A stretch of DNA of 64,000 nt from Psychrosphaera sp. F3M07 (GTDB lineage Bacteria > Pseudomonadota > Gammaproteobacteria > Enterobacterales > Alteromonadaceae). Position 1 is the first letter of the stretch. Each line of letters starts with the position of its first letter. Position numbers and translations under genes: made by a program. Positions 37,613-47,953 of the stretch are shown here, piece after piece. The DNA lies in contig NZ_JAHKPJ010000011.1 in assembly GCF_018860345.1 (NCBI RefSeq), positions 62,001 to 126,000 of the forward strand. Direction: 5' to 3'. A model generated the notes under the pieces. The model was not told the DNA's origin and searched no databases. It was given only the letters and a program-made list of their open reading frames with translations.

Positions 37613-38479
37613 CTAATTGTAGTAGTGGGTAAAAAAGACTAAAAACACGGGCATTGCTGCAGTTAATGAATCTATTCTATCTAATAAACCACCGTGACCA
37701 GGGAAGATGTTACCACTGTCTTTAATACCGGCATCACGTTTGAGCATACTCTCACTTAAATCGCCAAAGGCCGAAATAACACCGATAACAACACAGCATA
37801 TTATCATGGCTGGCCAATTCTCAAATGAAACACTTTCGTTCCATAACACGGCTAAGGTTAATAAAACTACAGCGATAATACCGCCCATAAAGCCTTCTAT
37901 GGTTTTACCCGGGCTCACGTTTGGCATTAATTTATGCGAACCAAATCGTTTACCAGAGAAGTAAGCTCCTACGTCTGCCGCCCAAACAATACCAAACACA
38001 AATAATGCTAACCAAGCGCCTGCATTAAAGTTAATAGCATGTTGCCAATCACGTAAGGTAACTAATGCTAACCAAGCTGGTATTAAGGTTAAATAACCAA
38101 ACAGCGATTTAACCACTAAATGGTGCTGCCAAACCCGTTTACCCCTAGGATAAATAAACACTAAAAATGAACTCACTGCCCACCAAATACAAGCGGCAAA
38201 CATTAAGTTATAATTTTGTTCAGTGATCTGCCCAGTTATGGACCATAACGTTGAATCTAAGTAATAAATGTAAATTAAACTGCCAATAACAACTAACCCA
38301 ATTGAGTATATAAGTTGATTGGTTTTACTTTTTATTTCAGCTAATTTGCTCCACTCAAAGGCGCCATATCCGAAAATAGCCAAAGCTAACCAAGTAAATA
38401 CGTCGATTGGCACAAAAAACAGTATTGCCAATAATATAATGCCCAATACGATGGCTGTGGTAATTCGTTGTTTTAGCAA
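37613..38479 (-). CDS. cdsA: Phosphatidate cytidylyltransferase
   Basis: This 288-residue membrane protein makes CDP-diacylglycerol, the branch point of phospholipid synthesis. It has about seven or eight hydrophobic segments and the C-terminal signature KRDAGIKDSGNIFPGHGGLLDRID (positions 37658-37729). ADVGAYFSGKRFG and SPGKTIEGFMGG are also typical. It starts 26 bases past uppS. Confidence 0.97.
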   Translation of the reverse strand: MLKQRITTAIVLGIILLAILFFVPIDVFTWLALAIFGYGAFEWSKLAEIKSKTNQLIYSIGLVVIGSLIYIYYLDSTLWSITGQITEQNYNLMFAACIWWAVSSFLVFIYPRGKRVWQHHLVVKSLFGYLTLIPAWLALVTLRDWQHAINFNAGAWLALFVFGIVWAADVGAYFSGKRFGSHKLMPNVSPGKTIEGFMGGIIAVVLLTLAVLWNESVSFENWPAMIICCVVIGVISAFGDLSESMLKRDAGIKDSGNIFPGHGGLLDRIDSLTAAMPVFLVFFTHYYN

Positions 38480-38505
38480 ACTTAAATCCTACTAATAAAT
38501 TAAAA

Positions 38506-39267
38506 TTAACTTTTTACCTGTTCACCAGTCAGACCAAATCGTCTTTCTGTTCCTGCAAAAAATTCTATAGCCTGTGCAAACGCAATATCTTTAAAATCAG
38601 GCCAAAATAACGGCGTAAAATACAATTCAGCATATGCCGCTTGCCATAATAAAAAGTTACTAATTCTCATTTCCCCGCCCGTTCTGATCATTAAATCTAA
38701 AGGGGGCTGGTCTGAGAACGAAGTGAAACTATCAAATACGTCTTCTGTGATGTCTGCAGAATTAAGTTCATTTGATTTCACTTTTTCTGCTAGTACTTTT
38801 GTTGCTTGTACAATATCCCAACGGCCACCATAATTGGCTGCCACATTAAGGATTAAACCCGTGTTATCTTGAGTTAATTGATGAGCAGATGCTACTTTAT
38901 CTTGGATAGATTTACTAAAGCCATCTAAATCACCCACTATTTTTAACCGTACGTTATTTTTATGCAAGGTTTTAACTTCGCGAGTTAATACCAACATAAA
39001 CAATTCCATTAAACCTGAAACTTCTTCTTCTGGACGTTTCCAGTTCTCACTAGAAAATGCAAATAAGGTTAGCGATTTAATACCGACTTTACGAGAAAAC
39101 TTAACCGCCTCTCTTACCGCATCTACGCCCTTTTTATGGCCGTAAACTCTTGGCATTCCTTTTTGCTGTGCCCAGCGACCATTTCCATCCATAATAATAC
39201 CAACATGTTGCGGTATTGATTCTGAATAGAATTCTAGCACTTGGTCTGCGACATCAACTTTTGCCAT
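38506..39267 (-). CDS. uppS: Undecaprenyl diphosphate synthase
   Basis: This 253-residue cis-prenyltransferase builds the C55 carrier for peptidoglycan and other envelope polymers. The catalytic Asp is in [35 protein letters not shown] and [19 protein letters not shown] are the conserved regions. It starts the uppS-cdsA-dxr-rseP-bamA run after a hairpin that follows frr. Confidence 0.98.
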   Translation of the reverse strand: MAKVDVADQVLEFYSESIPQHVGIIMDGNGRWAQQKGMPRVYGHKKGVDAVREAVKFSRKVGIKSLTLFAFSSENWKRPEEEVSGLMELFMLVLTREVKTLHKNNVRLKIVGDLDGFSKSIQDKVASAHQLTQDNTGLILNVAANYGGRWDIVQATKVLAEKVKSNELNSADITEDVFDSFTSFSDQPPLDLMIRTGGEMRISNFLLWQAAYAELYFTPLFWPDFKDIAFAQAIEFFAGTERRFGLTGEQVKS

Positions 39268-39288
39268 TTAACTCTCTCAATAAATAAC

Positions 39289-39321
39289 AAAACGCCGCGT
39301 AGTAAACTGTCACGGCGTTTT
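39289..39321 (-). terminator. Hairpin between frr and uppS
   Basis: AAAACGCCG and CGGCGTTTT form a 9-bp stem around a 15-base loop that could contain further pairing. Only four T follow on the minus strand, so it may be a partial terminator. Confidence 0.65.
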
Positions 39322-39352
39322 AACTCATATATGTTTAACTAGAATTAACTAA

Positions 39353-39910
39353 TTAGATTTCCATCAACTCTTTTTCTTTAACCGCTAACATGCCATCGAT
39401 AACTTTCATTCTAGCATCCGTTAGCTTTTGAATTTCGTCTTCAGATTGGCGAGCTTCGTCTTCTGAAATTTCTTTGTCTTTTAACAACGACTTAATGTCA
39501 CCGTTAGCATCACGACGAATGTTACGTACCGCAACACGTCCGGCTTCAACTTCACCTTTAACTACTTTAACTAAATCACGACGACGTTCTTCAGTTAACA
39601 TAGGAAGTGGTATACGAATAACCGTACCTGCTGACATTGGGTTTAGTCCTAAATCAGACATCATGATCGCTTTTTCAACAGCTTGAGCTAAAGACTTATC
39701 AAAAACAGTTAACGCTAAAGTACGAGAATCTTCAATGGTTACGTTTGCAACTTGATTTAATGGAGTGTCTGCTCCGTAATAAGAAACTTGAATGCCATCT
39801 AATAGGCTTGGATGAGCACGACCAGTTCGGATTTTATTTAATTGCGATTGAAGAGACTCAATGCTTTTGTCCATTCTTACGGCTGCGTCTTTTTGAATTT
39901 CATTTAACAC
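39353..39910 (-). CDS. frr: Ribosome recycling factor
   Basis: This 185-residue protein splits post-termination ribosomes with EF-G. The family pattern is clear: [28 protein letters not shown] at the start (positions 39797-39880), [26 protein letters not shown] and NIRRDAN. It lies 11 bases past pyrH, as in the usual tsf-pyrH-frr order. Confidence 0.98.
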   Translation of the reverse strand: MLNEIQKDAAVRMDKSIESLQSQLNKIRTGRAHPSLLDGIQVSYYGADTPLNQVANVTIEDSRTLALTVFDKSLAQAVEKAIMMSDLGLNPMSAGTVIRIPLPMLTEERRRDLVKVVKGEVEAGRVAVRNIRRDANGDIKSLLKDKEISEDEARQSEDEIQKLTDARMKVIDGMLAVKEKELMEI

Positions 39911-39921
39911 GATTAAATTCC

Positions 39922-40665
39922 TTAAGGTAGTTTAATTAGTTTTTCTTTACTAGAAACAATAGTGCCTTCATCTTCACCTAAGATGACACGTTTAAGTGCA
40001 CCAGGTTTATTCATATTAAAAACACAAATTGGCGTATTATGATCTCGCGCTAAAGTAAATGCGGCTAAGTCCATTACTTTTAATTCTTTTTCAATTACTT
40101 CATCGTAAGTCAGGTGACGGTACAATTCAGCATTAGGATTTTTAACTGGGTCTTCAGAATAGATGCCATCAACTTTTGTGGCTTTTAAAATAACATCGGC
40201 TTCGATTTCGATTCCACGAAGACATGCAGCAGAGTCTGTTGTGAAAAATGGGTTACCTGTGCCTGCCGAGAAAATAACAACTCGACCACTTTTTAACAGG
40301 CTAATGCCTTCAGCCCAAGAGTAGTCATCACATACCCCTTTTAACGGTATCGCTGACATTAAGCGAGCATTAACATGTGCTCTGTGTAAAGCATCACGCA
40401 TTGCCAGTCCGTTCATAACCGTTGCTAACATCCCCATATGGTCGCCAACAACTCGGTTCATCCCAGCTTCCGCTAAAGGCGCGCCTCTGAAAATATTACC
40501 ACCACCAAGAACCACACCGACCTGAACGTCTTTTTCAACTAACTCTTTAATCTCTTGAGCCATTCGATCTAACACTTTTGGATCTATTCCAAAACCGTCA
40601 TCTCCACATAATGCCTCACCACTTAGTTTTAATAAAATACGTCTAAAAACTGGTTTTGTGCTCAT
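39922..40665 (-). CDS. pyrH: UMP kinase
   Basis: This 247-residue amino-acid-kinase-fold enzyme phosphorylates UMP to UDP. Conserved: [65 protein letters not shown] and [13 protein letters not shown]. Gene order is tsf, then an inserted pair, then pyrH; a promoter upstream (40710-40738) gives it independent transcription. Confidence 0.98.
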   Translation of the reverse strand: MSTKPVFRRILLKLSGEALCGDDGFGIDPKVLDRMAQEIKELVEKDVQVGVVLGGGNIFRGAPLAEAGMNRVVGDHMGMLATVMNGLAMRDALHRAHVNARLMSAIPLKGVCDDYSWAEGISLLKSGRVVIFSAGTGNPFFTTDSAACLRGIEIEADVILKATKVDGIYSEDPVKNPNAELYRHLTYDEVIEKELKVMDLAAFTLARDHNTPICVFNMNKPGALKRVILGEDEGTIVSSKEKLIKLP

Positions 40666-40709
40666 AAAGCTCCCGAATGTGAATTTTCTTGAGGTGCAAA
40701 TTGCCGCGT

Positions 40710-40738
40710 ATTCTAGGTGATTTAAATCGATTTAGCAA
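40710..40738 (-). promoter_or_regulatory. Probable sigma-70 promoter of pyrH
   Basis: On the minus strand TTGCTA, 17 bases, TAGAAT, followed by GC-rich ACGCGGC. The -10 matches 5 of 6 consensus bases and the -35 four. The GC-rich discriminator is typical of growth-rate-controlled promoters. Confidence 0.55.
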
Positions 40739-40856
40739 AAACTGATTTAGTCAAATTTGTATTTTTCCTAAGATAATTTACAAACATAACAATCTGCTGA
40801 ATTAATAAGCTATGCCTACTCAAATTTAACTACAAAAGCGCTAAATGTTCCCTAAG

Positions 40857-41834
40857 TTACAGTACAGGCGCGTGTGCGGAACAACTCGCATTTTTATCAG
40901 TATTAACTAAACCTCTAATTTCAGATTCAGTTTTAATTAATTCAAGGTGATCTGGATATCGTTGCCGTCCAAGTTCCACTAATTCCAACGCACGTGCTTT
41001 GCACCCTGAAATGGCGACTGAATACGCATAATTATTGATATAATCAGGTGACTCGTTTGCGAACTCAAACCCCTGTTGAAATATATCTGACGCTAGCTTT
41101 GGATTTTTATGAATATACGAATTGCCGAGCAAGAAATATGGTAACCAATTTTCTGGCCATAATTCAGTCGCGGTATGCAATGAGGTTATGCCAGATTGCG
41201 CCATGCCAATTTGAATAAAATCCTGTGCAGCGGATAAATAGTTCATCATGTTTAAATCAGATACTTGCAGCGTTAAAGGCATTGGCGCTAAATACCAAAA
41301 GTTGGCCCTGGACCACGTTCGTTCGAATAAGGTTAACGGTATCGATTTATATTCATCAAGACCGGTATGAAGCTTAATATTTTGATTGGTTAAGTCATAA
41401 CCAACAACGACAGAATAATGCCATTGAGGGTACCAAGATAGGCCGTTATTTTGTAAAACGATAATTGGCACATTTTGTTCTACCAGGGAAAGTATTTCCT
41501 GTAAGGAGCCTTTTTTCGTATAGGCCACCAAACCTAATTGCCTTACCGCTGACACCATTTCAATTTGTAAACTGCCTTCTCTTCCCGGAATAAATAAATT
41601 GGGTGCTAACGTCTCTGGAGAAGTATCTACATTGTAAAAATTAGCCACTTCTGAAATCGTGGTAGGCCCACAATAAAATTGTTGCTGTGGCATAAATGGT
41701 ACATTAGCAATGACATGTACATTGTTATTAACTGAGTTGGGGTTTTGTAATAAACCTGTGGTTTGTGGTGTAGTGGTGCATGCAGTTAACAGTAATAAGC
41801 CAGCAATTAAGCTGGCTCGGTAAAAAATATTCAT
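40857..41834 (-). CDS. PA2778-family cysteine peptidase lipoprotein (C39-like plus TPR)
   Basis: This 325-residue lipoprotein has lipobox LLTAC. Residues about 40-180 look like a C39-type papain-fold peptidase: catalytic Cys in QQFYCGPTTISEVANFY, His in QWHYSVVVGYD. The C-terminal ~130 residues have TPR-like helices (GITSLHTATELWPENWLPYF, LASDIFQQGFEFAN). It directly abuts the PA2779-family gene upstream, the standard pairing, which suggests the peptidase acts on or with that small partner. The role is unknown. Confidence 0.85.
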   Translation of the reverse strand: MNIFYRASLIAGLLLLTACTTTPQTTGLLQNPNSVNNNVHVIANVPFMPQQQFYCGPTTISEVANFYNVDTSPETLAPNLFIPGREGSLQIEMVSAVRQLGLVAYTKKGSLQEILSLVEQNVPIIVLQNNGLSWYPQWHYSVVVGYDLTNQNIKLHTGLDEYKSIPLTLFERTWSRANFWYLAPMPLTLQVSDLNMMNYLSAAQDFIQIGMAQSGITSLHTATELWPENWLPYFLLGNSYIHKNPKLASDIFQQGFEFANESPDYINNYAYSVAISGCKARALELVELGRQRYPDHLELIKTESEIRGLVNTDKNASCSAHAPVL

Positions 41835-42212
41835 TTAGTTAATTGGATCAATAAAGGTAAATAAATCCGTTACCCCTAACAAATCTAGAACGGCTAACAC
41901 AATAAAAACAGTTATCGCTGTTCCAACTATGCCACCAGCAGGCGCATCATTTAATTGCTGGTTAAAAGCTAACAGCTCAGAATTCGTCATATGGCTAATT
42001 TTAGTTTGAGCCGTTTGTGCATCAACGCCTAAAGCTTCTAGCTTAGCCAACACATCTTCATTTGAAACCATAGAAACAAGTTGTTGTTTTGAGTATTCAC
42101 CTTGGATCTGAGTTAACACTGTATCTGAACCGACTACACCAGCATGGGAGGTTGCAGCTAAAAAGCTAGCTGAAGTAAAAACAGCCGTTAGTAAAATTTT
42201 CTTAAATTTCAT
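41835..42212 (-). CDS. PA2779-family small membrane protein
   Basis: 125 residues from ATG 42212, preceded by AAGGA at eight bases; an ATG three codons earlier lies inside the SD region and is less likely. Signal peptide ends at ATSHAG. The middle is helical (YSKQQLVSMVSNEDVLAKLE, then ALGVDAQTAQTKISHM). A Gly-rich GGIVGTAITVFIVLAVLDLLGVTDLF helix (positions 41861-41938) could be a C-terminal membrane anchor or peptidase target (DAPAGGIVG). It always travels with a PA2778-type peptidase; here the two form an operon inserted between tsf and pyrH. Confidence 0.85.
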   Translation of the reverse strand: MKFKKILLTAVFTSASFLAATSHAGVVGSDTVLTQIQGEYSKQQLVSMVSNEDVLAKLEALGVDAQTAQTKISHMTNSELLAFNQQLNDAPAGGIVGTAITVFIVLAVLDLLGVTDLFTFIDPIN

Positions 42213-42331
42213 ATAAATCATCCTTTTAAGTTTATTGCTTATTCAATATAGAGTAAAAAACTGAAGAGGTCATTACAAAATTTCAAACGTGTAATGTAAA
42301 AGGATTTGAGCATTATTTAATATACAGGTAA

Positions 42332-42370
42332 TAAAAAACCGCATTAGGTTGCCCTATTGCGGTTTTTTGA
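42332..42370. terminator. Terminator after tsf
   Basis: AAAAAACCGCA and TGCGGTTTTTT pair around a 14-base loop; A and T runs permit activity in both directions. It lies 32 bases past the tsf stop and separates tsf from the PA2779/PA2778 pair. Confidence 0.85.
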
Positions 42371-42401
42371 AGTATCTAATTTTTTCTAATTAAAGAATAA
42401 A

Positions 42402-43253
42402 TTATGCACCTTTAGCAGCAGCGATTTGAGCTTCTACTTCAGCAGCGAAATCTTCAGATTTCTTCTCGATACCTTCACCAACTTCTAAACGAACAAATGA
42501 AGTTACTGTAGCGCTTTTCTCTTTAAGAATATCGCCAACCGTTTTCTTAGGTTCCATGATGAATGCTTGACCAGTAAGAGAAACCTCACCAGTGAACTTC
42601 TTCATACGACCAATAACCATTTTCTCAGCGATTTCAGCAGGCTTGCCTTCATTCATCGCGATTTCGATTTGGATTTGTTTTTCTTTTTCAACAACTTCAG
42701 CAGGAACGTCGCTTGGGTTAACAAATTCAGGCTTGCTTGCAGCTACGTGCATTGCAATGTGCTTAAGTGTTTCAGCATCACCTTCACCAGCAACAACAAC
42801 ACCAATTTTCTCACCGTGACGGTAAGAAGCAATTGCAGCACCTTCAATGTATTGAAGACGACGTACGTTGATGTTTTCACCAATTTTAGTAACTAATGTT
42901 ACACGAGCTTCTTCAAATTCAGCTTGAAGTGCTTCGATAGTCGTTTTAGATGCGATTGCAGCGTCAGCTACTGAGTTAGCAAATGCTAAGAAGCTTGCGT
43001 CTTTTGCAACGAAATCAGTTTGGCAGTTAACTTCAACCAATGCAGCAACACCATTATTTTCTTTAATAATGATAGTACCTTCAGCAGCAATGTTACCTGC
43101 TTTTTTGGCAGCTTTAGCTTGACCGTTTTTACGCATATTTTCAATTGCTAGCTCGATGTCACCATCAGTTTCAGTTAGCGCTTTTTTACAATCCATCATG
43201 CCCGCGCCAGTGCGTTCACGTAGTTCTTTAACTAATGCAGCTGTTACTGCCAT
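42402..43253 (-). CDS. tsf: Translation elongation factor Ts
   Basis: This 283-residue protein recharges EF-Tu with GTP. Conserved N-terminus [20 protein letters not shown] (UBA-like), then [16 protein letters not shown] and GEKIGVVV. Length matches E. coli (283). Downstream of rpsB by 125 bases, the usual order. A GC-rich hairpin (about 43321-43345) in the gap has no T-run. Confidence 0.98.
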   Translation of the reverse strand: MAVTAALVKELRERTGAGMMDCKKALTETDGDIELAIENMRKNGQAKAAKKAGNIAAEGTIIIKENNGVAALVEVNCQTDFVAKDASFLAFANSVADAAIASKTTIEALQAEFEEARVTLVTKIGENINVRRLQYIEGAAIASYRHGEKIGVVVAGEGDAETLKHIAMHVAASKPEFVNPSDVPAEVVEKEKQIQIEIAMNEGKPAEIAEKMVIGRMKKFTGEVSLTGQAFIMEPKKTVGDILKEKSATVTSFVRLEVGEGIEKKSEDFAAEVEAQIAAAKGA

Positions 43254-43378
43254 AAGGGTATCCTCACTTTTCTGTTACCGCATTTTTATCAAATGCACTA
43301 ACTTATTAATCTGGAAATAGGGGCCAAATACATGACCCCATTTATTGTCTTAATTAAATCACGAATGATTTAGGACAA

Positions 43379-44101
43379 TTATTCAGCTTCTACAAAATCT
43401 TCAGCTTGAACTTCGATGTTGTTATTACGGCCTTCTTTAACCGTATTAGCAACTGCTGAAGTGTATAGTTGAATTGCACGAATCGCGTCGTCGTTACCAG
43501 GAACAATGTAATCAATGTTGTCTGGGTTAGAGTTAGTATCAACAACAGCAATAACTGGAATACCCAAGTTATTAGCTTCTGCAATAGTGATGTGCTCGTT
43601 ATCTGCATCGATCAAGAAGATCGCGTCAGGTAATCCGCCCATGTTTTTGATACCACCTAAGCTTTTTTCTAGCTTTTCCATTTCACGAGTACGCATTAAA
43701 GCTTCTTTTTTAGTAAGCTTTTCAAACGTGCCGTCATCAGACTGTGATTCTAAGTCTTTAAGACGTTTGATTGATTGACGAACTGTTTTCCAGTTAGTCA
43801 ACATACCACCTAACCAGCGATGGTTAACGTAGTATTGATCACAAGAGATTGCCGCTTCCTTGATAGCTTCGCTTGCTGCACGCTTAGTCCCAACAAATAA
43901 GATCTTACCTTTACGAGCTGCAACAGTTTGAATGAAATCCAACGCATTGTTGAACATTGGAACTGTTTTCTCTAAGTTAATGATATGAACTTTATTACGA
44001 GCGCCAAAAATGAAAGGTTTCATTTTAGGGTTCCAGTAACGAGTTTGGTGACCGAAGTGTACGCCAGCTTGTAGCATGTCACGCATTGATACGTTTGCCA
44101 T
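43379..44101 (-). CDS. rpsB: Small ribosomal subunit protein S2
   Basis: 240 residues from ATG 44101. The open frame extends 26 codons further up, but GAGG lies eight bases before this ATG and [20 protein letters not shown] is the normal S2 start. Further blocks: [56 protein letters not shown] leader of about 210 nt with possible autoregulatory structure lies upstream. Confidence 0.98.
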   Translation of the reverse strand: MANVSMRDMLQAGVHFGHQTRYWNPKMKPFIFGARNKVHIINLEKTVPMFNNALDFIQTVAARKGKILFVGTKRAASEAIKEAAISCDQYYVNHRWLGGMLTNWKTVRQSIKRLKDLESQSDDGTFEKLTKKEALMRTREMEKLEKSLGGIKNMGGLPDAIFLIDADNEHITIAEANNLGIPVIAVVDTNSNPDNIDYIVPGNDDAIRAIQLYTSAVANTVKEGRNNNIEVQAEDFVEAE

Positions 44102-44200
44102 TTTATTTTCCTCTAATGGGGTTAGGCCTCCATATATCCCATTCCAATCCGACTTTGGCGTTTTACAACGCTTCAGCACCCCGGGGAATGTGTCGATATA
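44102..44200 (-). promoter_or_regulatory. Candidate rpsB mRNA leader (S2 autoregulation site)
   Basis: On the minus strand an outer stem GGGGT (44178-44182) with ACCCC (44118-44122) encloses a hairpin GCGTT-GTAA-AACGC and ends just before the GAGG ribosome site. S2 is known to repress its own operon through a conserved leader in gammaproteobacteria. The match to that published structure is inferred from position and shape only. Confidence 0.45.
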
Positions 44201-44317
44201 TGTGTGTTATTTAATTTAAATTAATGTGCTATTTGTTCGCTAATAGCCTAGCGTTTTTACTTTTTCAAAAATGATTTAAGTAAATACTCAAAAAACCTTT
44301 GTAAAAATAAGGCGCGC

Positions 44318-44347
44318 TTTATACCATAAGAGGCTTAGCAAACACAA
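44318..44347 (-). promoter_or_regulatory. rpsB promoter with GC-rich discriminator
   Basis: On the minus strand TTGTGT, 18 bases, TATAAA, then GCGCGCC. A near-consensus -10 followed directly by G/C bases is the signature of stringently controlled ribosomal promoters. Start near 44311. Confidence 0.6.
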
Positions 44348-44427
44348 CTAATTGCCAAAAAAATCGTTCATTTTTTAACATTTTCGGTAATTTCCTAATG
44401 GTTGTGTCCTATTAGAGAGAGGAATCT

Positions 44428-45219
44428 ATGTCAGCTATTATTAAGACACCTGAACTAATTGAAAAAATGCGCATTGCCGGAAAGTTGGCAGCCGAAGTGC
44501 TAGAAATGATTGGCGAGCACGTAAAACCGGGCGTAACTACTGATGAATTAAATACGATTTGTCATAATTATATTGTTGATGTTCAAGGATGTATTCCAGC
44601 CCCATTAAATTATGGACACCCTCCTTTTCCTAAATCAATTTGTACATCGGTAAATCATGTTATTTGTCATGGTATCCCAGACGACAAACCGTTAAAAAAT
44701 GGTGACAGTGTCAATATCGATGTAACCGTTATTAAAAATGGTGTACATGGTGATACCTCAAAAATGTTTTTTGTTGGTGAACCAACTATCTTAGCTCAGC
44801 GTTTAGCTAGAGTGACACAAGAATGTTTATACAAGGCGATTGAAATTGTGAAACCTGGTTGCCGTTTAGGTGACATAGGTGAAATTATTCAAAAACATGC
44901 AGAAGCTAATTCATATTCTGTTGTTCGTGATTTTTGTGGTCATGGTATCGGTGAAGGTTTTCATGAAGAGCCACAGATAGTTCATTATGGTAAAGCTGGC
45001 ACTGGCCCTGAATTACAAGCGGGTATGTGTTTCACGATAGAACCTATGATTAATGCAGGTACTTACCGTTTAAAAGTGTTAAAAGACCAATGGACTGCCG
45101 TAACCAAAGATAGAAAATTATCTGCCCAATGGGAACACACTTTGTTAGTCACTGATAATGGCGTAGAAGTACTTACCTTGCGTAATGATGAGAACTTCCC
45201 AAGAGTGATATCACATTAA
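44428..45219 (+). CDS. map: Methionine aminopeptidase, type I
   Basis: This 263-residue enzyme removes N-terminal Met from nascent proteins. Metal ligands are visible in NIDVTVIKNGVHGDTSKMF (two Asp), GHGIGEGFHEEPQIVHY (His), FTIEPM (Glu) and AQWEHTLLVT (Glu). ATG preceded by GAGAGGAAT. It diverges from rpsB, the typical arrangement. Confidence 0.98.
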   Translation: MSAIIKTPELIEKMRIAGKLAAEVLEMIGEHVKPGVTTDELNTICHNYIVDVQGCIPAPLNYGHPPFPKSICTSVNHVICHGIPDDKPLKNGDSVNIDVTVIKNGVHGDTSKMFFVGEPTILAQRLARVTQECLYKAIEIVKPGCRLGDIGEIIQKHAEANSYSVVRDFCGHGIGEGFHEEPQIVHYGKAGTGPELQAGMCFTIEPMINAGTYRLKVLKDQWTAVTKDRKLSAQWEHTLLVTDNGVEVLTLRNDENFPRVISH

Positions 45220-45317
45220 GAAAACATAAAAAAGTTAATATGAGTCATATGATGTAAGCCATAAATCGAAGCTATCAATTAATCAAAGCTTATCTATTGT
45301 TTAACAAAGAGAAAAAA

Positions 45318-47933
45318 ATGATTTTTGAAATACCAGCACCACTTTTAGCGCCATTACCCGTTCCGTTTAATTTAATGGAATACAAAGAACGTATAAAACA
45401 ATTTTCAGATTGGAGTATTCAAAATTTTAATCTGATCCCAGTTCGTTATTTGGTAACCGCTCGTGCTGAGTTTGTTGACTTTATATTACAAAATGTGTGG
45501 GAACATGCGGGACTAAACCAAGATAACAATCTTAGTTTAGTCGCCGTAGGTGGTTATGGTCGTAAAGAATTGCACCCTCAGTCTGATGTCGACTTATTGT
45601 TGTTATCCAAAAAAGCAATCTCTTCAAGTTCAACAGAAAAAATAAGTACCTTCATTACCACCTTGTGGGATTTAAAGTTTGATGTTGGTCACTCTGTTCG
45701 AACCATCAAAGAGACGTTAAATATTGCTAAAGACGACATCACTATTGCCACTAACTTAATGGAACGACGACCGTTATCGGGTAACAATGATATCTTCAAA
45801 ATCCTTTGTGACGAGCTAACCAATTCTAAATTTATTACCTCTCAAGCTTTTTACCTAGCCAAACGTGAAGAACAAACACAAAGACATAACCGTTACCATT
45901 CAACGTCTTACAACCTTGAACCTAATTTAAAAGCCAACCCAGGGTGTTTACGTGATTTGCAGACAATCTCTTGGGTGGCTAAAAAACACTTTGATACCCA
46001 AAGTGTGGCTGACTTAGTGAAACATGAGTATTTATTGCAAGATGAATATCAAGAGATGGAAGAGTGCCAAGATTATTTATGGCAAATGCGTTTTGCCCTG
46101 CATGTGGTAGCTAATCGCAGTGAAAACCGTTTGTTATTTGATTACCAACCTGACGTTGCTGAAATGATGGGGTTTGGTGACGATGGTAAAGCCGCAGTTG
46201 AACGCATGATGAAACGTTTCTTCCGCGTTGCCCGTCGTGTGGTTGAATTAAATACCATGTTATTACAATTATTTAACTCGGCCATTCTTGGCATTACTAG
46301 AGAGATAACAGATATAGATAATGATTTTGCTATACATGGTCGCTCTCTATTAGTTAAACACGAAGATGTGTTTTTCAATCGAGCCAATATCATCAAAATG
46401 TTCACTCATATTGCTGAACATGAAGAAATTGAAAAACTCCACTCTTCGACTATCCGTTTACTTCGTCGTGTACGTCGCCGATTAATGGGTGACTTGCAAG
46501 ACTTAGCATACTGTCGTAACGCCTTATTAGAATTTTTTCACCACCCTAACGCAATGGGCCGTGCATTTACACTCATGTTACGTCATAGCGTATTGGCGTA
46601 TTACATGCCGAATTGGCGACATGTCGTTGGGCAAATGCAGTTTGATTTATTCCACGCTTACACGGTAGATGAACATACGCACCGTTTAATTCAAAACTTA
46701 CATCGTTTTACGATTGAAGAACATAAAGATGAGTTCCCACTGTGCAGTGGCATCATGAAACGTATGGATAAACCAGAATTACTTTATATTGCTGGTATAT
46801 TCCACGATATAGGCAAAGGTCGAGGTGGAGACCATTCTAAATTAGGTGCGATAGATGCAACTAGTTTTGGTGAACTACATAAGTTACCTAAATCAGATAC
46901 TAAAATAATCAGTTGGTTAGTGGAAAGTCATTTGTTGATGTCGGTTACGGCACAAAAAAGTGATATCTACGATCCTGATGTTATAGCTAACTTTGCAAAA
47001 ACGGTTAAAGACGAAACTCGTTTGGATTTACTTTACTGCTTAACCGTAGCGGATGTAAGAGCCACTAATACCAATTTATGGAATGATTGGAAGAGTACGT
47101 TAATGGCTGACTTATACATGGCAACACAAAGAGCGCTACGTCAAGGTTTAGAGAATGCCAAAGATATGCGTGAAACAGCCAAAGCAAATAAAGAACAAGC
47201 CCTTATATTATTAGAAAAGAATGGCCATCCGGCTGATAAAGTCCAACGAATTTGGAAACAGATCCGTACTTTATATTTTGCACGTCATGCGCCAAAACAC
47301 ATTGAGTGGCATACCGAAAAGCTGTTAGGCCATAGTAATCGCTCTAAACGACCTTTGGTGTTAATTAGTGAAAAAGCCGTTCGTGGTGGCACTCAAGTAT
47401 TTGTTTACGCAAAAGATCAGCCTGGATTATTTGCTGATATCGTAACTACATTTGATACAAAAAATGCCAATGTGGTAGATGCACATATATTAAATACCAA
47501 AGACGGCTATGTTATCGATACTTTCATCATCTTAGAACAAGATAATACGCTTATATCTACTGCTGAACGACGTGAAGATATTAGAACCTTAGTGGAACAA
47601 GTTATTTTAACAGGCGAGTGCAGTTCTACTTTCTCTAAACGAACACCAAGGCAAATTAAGCAATTTAAAATTCCAGTAACGGTGAGATTTAAAGAAGACT
47701 CTAATAAATACAGTAACATGATGGAATTAACTGCTTTGGATACACCAGGGGTTTTAGCTAAGATCGCAAAAGTATTTAAACAAAATAATATCATGTTGTA
47801 TTCTGCCAAAATATCGACCATAGGCGAAAAAGCAGAAGACATTTTTAGAGTGTCTACCGTGGAAAGAACCAAATTAAATGATGAACAAAAAGCATCATTA
47901 GTAAAAGCGTTAAAATTAGAATTAGATCAATAA
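45318..47933 (+). CDS. glnD: Bifunctional uridylyltransferase/uridylyl-removing enzyme GlnD
   Basis: 871 residues from ATG 45318 (a TTG seven codons earlier is in frame but has no better SD). GlnD modifies PII according to glutamine and so controls nitrogen assimilation. The nucleotidyltransferase site is [20 protein letters not shown] (near 85-105); the HD domain has [16 protein letters not shown] (near 500); two C-terminal ACT domains bind glutamine ([30 protein letters not shown]). It lies between map and dapD as in E. coli. Functionally it complements the ptsP nitrogen PTS in this window. Confidence 0.97.
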   Translation: MIFEIPAPLLAPLPVPFNLMEYKERIKQFSDWSIQNFNLIPVRYLVTARAEFVDFILQNVWEHAGLNQDNNLSLVAVGGYGRKELHPQSDVDLLLLSKKAISSSSTEKISTFITTLWDLKFDVGHSVRTIKETLNIAKDDITIATNLMERRPLSGNNDIFKILCDELTNSKFITSQAFYLAKREEQTQRHNRYHSTSYNLEPNLKANPGCLRDLQTISWVAKKHFDTQSVADLVKHEYLLQDEYQEMEECQDYLWQMRFALHVVANRSENRLLFDYQPDVAEMMGFGDDGKAAVERMMKRFFRVARRVVELNTMLLQLFNSAILGITREITDIDNDFAIHGRSLLVKHEDVFFNRANIIKMFTHIAEHEEIEKLHSSTIRLLRRVRRRLMGDLQDLAYCRNALLEFFHHPNAMGRAFTLMLRHSVLAYYMPNWRHVVGQMQFDLFHAYTVDEHTHRLIQNLHRFTIEEHKDEFPLCSGIMKRMDKPELLYIAGIFHDIGKGRGGDHSKLGAIDATSFGELHKLPKSDTKIISWLVESHLLMSVTAQKSDIYDPDVIANFAKTVKDETRLDLLYCLTVADVRATNTNLWNDWKSTLMADLYMATQRALRQGLENAKDMRETAKANKEQALILLEKNGHPADKVQRIWKQIRTLYFARHAPKHIEWHTEKLLGHSNRSKRPLVLISEKAVRGGTQVFVYAKDQPGLFADIVTTFDTKNANVVDAHILNTKDGYVIDTFIILEQDNTLISTAERREDIRTLVEQVILTGECSSTFSKRTPRQIKQFKIPVTVRFKEDSNKYSNMMELTALDTPGVLAKIAKVFKQNNIMLYSAKISTIGEKAEDIFRVSTVERTKLNDEQKASLVKALKLELDQ

Positions 47934-47953
47934 ACAATAAATTTAGGAAAGTC

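Noticed and set aside
43321-43345. Terminator between rpsB and tsf
   Set aside because: A GGGGTC/GGCCCC hairpin is present but has no T-run; tsf is expected to be co-transcribed with rpsB, so at most an attenuator or processing site.
44102-44179. 26-codon N-terminal extension of rpsB
   Set aside because: S2 normally begins at [10 protein letters not shown]; the ATG at 44101 has a proper SD and the upstream stretch forms the leader structure.
45297-45317. TTG start for glnD seven codons upstream
   Set aside because: No improved ribosome site; the ATG at 45318 gives a normal N-terminus.
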